Part shown: positions 4,475 through 6,061 of the stretch, piece after piece
Layout: each line of letters starts with the position of its first letter
Position numbering within the stretch: position 1 is the stretch's first letter
Assembly (NCBI GenBank): GCA_019352125.1
Contig: JABBNV010000174.1
Coordinates: forward strand, 1-6,061
Reading direction: 5' to 3'
DNA length: 6,061 nucleotides
From: Acidobacteriota bacterium
GTDB taxonomy: Bacteria > Actinomycetota > Actinomycetes > Actinomycetales > Micrococcaceae
Made by a program: the position numbers and the translations under genes
The notes under the pieces: generated by a model
What the model saw: the letters and a program-made list of their open reading frames with translations, nothing else
Told to the model about the DNA's origin: nothing
Databases searched by the model: none

Positions 4475-6061
4475 CGTGCGTTACGGCGGTTGCGCCGCGC
4501 GTTGAACCATTGCGCCACGCGGTTAATGGTCGACGGCGGTGCAACCGTGATGCGCAGTCGTTGCCACGGGCTGGTGGCGTCGGCCAGCGCCTGCTGGATC
4601 GCTTGCAGATCCGCTGCGGTAGGGCTGCGCTGCGCTGTCATAACGGCGCTGGTTGAACCACCGGAGGAGCGGTTGCCGTAGGAGAGTTGCTCGTAAGCGG
4701 CACGGATGCGCTCAATCTGCGCCGAGCAGTCGGATGGCCCGGAACTTCGGGAAGAAATTTCAGCTGCCAGCCGGTTGCCCAGTGTTCTTGGGGTATCCGA
4801 TGGCAAGGTGGGCACTGCGTAGTCCACGCAGAGATCGTGCAGCTCAGCCCACGCCACCCGCGCTGATTCTGGACCAGCCAACGCGTGCAACCGCCGTCGT
4901 CGTGCGCTGAACCGCAAAAAACCGGGCAATCCCAACACCGCCAACACCAAGAGCGCCAGCACCGAGACCGCCAGCCATCGCAGATCCATCGCAGTGGCAT
5001 TGCCGGAATCGCCAGTGGCTTCAGGCTTAGGTGCGGCTGAGGTGGTGGCAGCGTTGGAGCTGGCAGCAGCTGCGGCAGAGGCGGAACGGGTGGGGACTAG
5101 TGCGTCGTTCGGGTTGGCGGGAGCGGCGGGTCCATTGACGGTGTTGCTGGCGTACGCGGGAACCTGACCCCGTCCCGGGGTCGGCTCAAACGGCACCCAG
5201 CCCAGCCCCTCAAAGTACAGTTCCGGCCACGCGTGCGCATCATGCCCGTCCACCGTATATTCGGTCATCTCGGAGCCCGGAATGCTCACGGTGTTCCCGG
5301 TGACGTGGCCCGGTGCGTAGCCCACAGCTATCCGGCTGGGAATCCCCAGCTCCCGAGCCATGACGGCCATGGCGGAGGAAAAGTGGATGCAGTAACCGCT
5401 CTTGACCTCCAGGAACTTTGCCACTACGTCCATCCCGCTGCCGTCGTACCCTTCCTTCAGCGGTGTTTGGAAGGAGTAGGTGAAGGCGCTGCTGCGCAGA
5501 TAGGTCTGCAGGGCCATGGCTTTGGCGTAGGCAGTGGTGTCGCTGCCGGCCACCTGTTGGGCGGTGGTGCTGATGATCTTCGGAGTGTCCTTGGGGAGCT
5601 GCAGATACCGTTGGTCCAGCTCCCGCCCCGGCGGTTGCGACGCGTTGGTCAATTCGGCCGCCGTGAGTTGCGGCATCACGCTTCGCACCACATACGTCTG
5701 GTTTAGCGTGGACGTGTTTTGACTGCGCACGGTCAAGGTGCCGGTGTCCCAACTCCAGCTGCCCTTGAGCCCGGTGATATTTTGCGGCGCATAGGGCACG
5801 GGCAGCCAGGCGCTTTTGACGGCCTGAGCTTGCACGCGAGTGGTAGTGACGACGGCGTTGCCCGCGGTGGCGTCGAACGTCTTGTCCTTGATGGCGCCCA
5901 CGTTCGTGCTTTCGCTGCTGGTATTCTCGTCCGGGCGCCACGTGCCGCCGGAAAAGTTGGAGAGCGTACTGGATCGCAAGTAGATGGGCCCGGCTGAGCT
6001 GGTGGCGTACCGGATGGTCCCTTGCCCGTTGGGGCTGCGCAGGTCATCGCCCAGTGTGATC
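4471..6061 (-). CDS. TgpA-type membrane transglutaminase-like protein, C-terminal part (truncated by window edge)
   Basis: The frame is open to the right edge; 529 residues are visible and the N-terminal membrane region (DUF3488-type in this family) lies outside. Residue numbers count from the first complete codon (6058-6060). After a beta-rich extracytoplasmic region, the transglutaminase-like core shows Cys224 in SGYCIHFSSAM, His276 in DAHAWPELYF, and Glu292 in WVPFEPTPG where classical enzymes have Asp. An Ala/Ser/Thr/Pro-rich linker (about 322-354) leads to one membrane helix (about 362-380), then an Arg-rich stop-transfer segment (SARRRR) and a cytoplasmic DUF4129-like helical domain (about 400-465) with a basic tail. 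The family is usually encoded next to a MoxR-type ATPase and a DUF58 protein; none is inside the window. Its substrate is unknown; a cell-envelope peptidase/transglutaminase role is inferred. The TTG at 5977-5979 is not a real start, because family-like sequence (for example GPIYLRSSTL) continues upstream of it. Confidence 0.9.
   Translation of the reverse strand, partial: ITLGDDLRSPNGQGTIRYATSSAGPIYLRSSTLSNFSGGTWRPDENTSSESTNVGAIKDKTFDATAGNAVVTTTRVQAQAVKSAWLPVPYAPQNITGLKGSWSWDTGTLTVRSQNTSTLNQTYVVRSVMPQLTAAELTNASQPPGRELDQRYLQLPKDTPKIISTTAQQVAGSDTTAYAKAMALQTYLRSSAFTYSFQTPLKEGYDGSGMDVVAKFLEVKSGYCIHFSSAMAVMARELGIPSRIAVGYAPGHVTGNTVSIPGSEMTEYTVDGHDAHAWPELYFEGLGWVPFEPTPGRGQVPAYASNTVNGPAAPANPNDALVPTRSASAAAAASSNAATTSAAPKPEATGDSGNATAMDLRWLAVSVLALLVLAVLGLPGFLRFSARRRRLHALAGPESARVAWAELHDLCVDYAVPTLPSDTPRTLGNRLAAEISSRSSGPSDCSAQIERIRAAYEQLSYGNRSSGGSTSAVMTAQRSPTAADLQAIQQALADATSPWQRLRITVAPPSTINRVAQWFNARRNRRNAR

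Noticed and set aside
5233..5706. Plus-strand reading frame of 157 aa opposite the transglutaminase-like gene.
   Set aside because: It is antisense to the conserved Cys/His core of that gene, with no start signal and no known motif.
5977..5979. TTG at this position as the start of the transglutaminase-like gene.
   Set aside because: The frame stays open to the window edge, and its upstream translation (GPIYLRSSTL and preceding residues) fits the family. The gene is truncated by the window rather than starting here.
1..6061. CRISPR arrays, tRNA or rRNA genes, insertion sequences, phage or toxin-antitoxin genes.
   Set aside because: No regularly spaced repeats, cloverleaf-like sequences, transposase motifs or small paired ORFs were found. 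The window is nearly filled by four ordinary chromosomal genes.

Overview
The window looks like chromosomal core DNA from a moderately high-GC actinobacterium, most likely Micrococcaceae (Arthrobacter-like). The reasons are GC-rich third codon positions that leave long antisense ORFs, the head-to-head pair pmt / rsmI that also occurs in Mycobacterium tuberculosis (Rv1002c / Rv1003), and start regions that fit leaderless actinobacterial transcription. The genus is inference. No mobile-element gene, phage gene, CRISPR array, tRNA or rRNA was seen.

Layout, left to right. Positions 1-84 are non-coding, with a short tandem repeat and a 16-bp palindrome downstream of pmt. Positions 85-1749 (minus strand) encode a polyprenyl-phosphate-mannose-dependent protein O-mannosyltransferase. 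The 142-bp divergent intergenic region (1750-1891) holds a near-perfect 56-nt hairpin with 20-bp perfect arms and two candidate promoters, each placing the transcription start exactly on the start codon. Positions 1892-2758 (plus) encode RsmI, the 16S rRNA C1402 2'-O-methyltransferase. A 228-bp gap (2759-2986) carries small hairpins and a cluster of GTTTCCC-type repeats. Positions 2987-4474 (plus) encode a succinate-semialdehyde dehydrogenase (GabD-type) with a strong Shine-Dalgarno site. From 4471 to the right edge (minus) runs the C-terminal part of a TgpA-type membrane transglutaminase-like protein. Its stop codon interlocks with that of gabD.

The four genes do not form one pathway. pmt and rsmI share a divergent control region. 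gabD appears to be a separate transcription unit for GABA/succinate-semialdehyde catabolism. The transglutaminase-like protein belongs to a cell-envelope unit that continues to the right. One possible link is that its extracytoplasmic Ala/Ser/Thr/Pro-rich linker resembles the usual substrates of the O-mannosyltransferase. I found no previously undescribed multi-gene system. The most unusual signals are the hairpin with its paired leaderless promoters, the repeat cluster before gabD, and the interlocked convergent stop codons.
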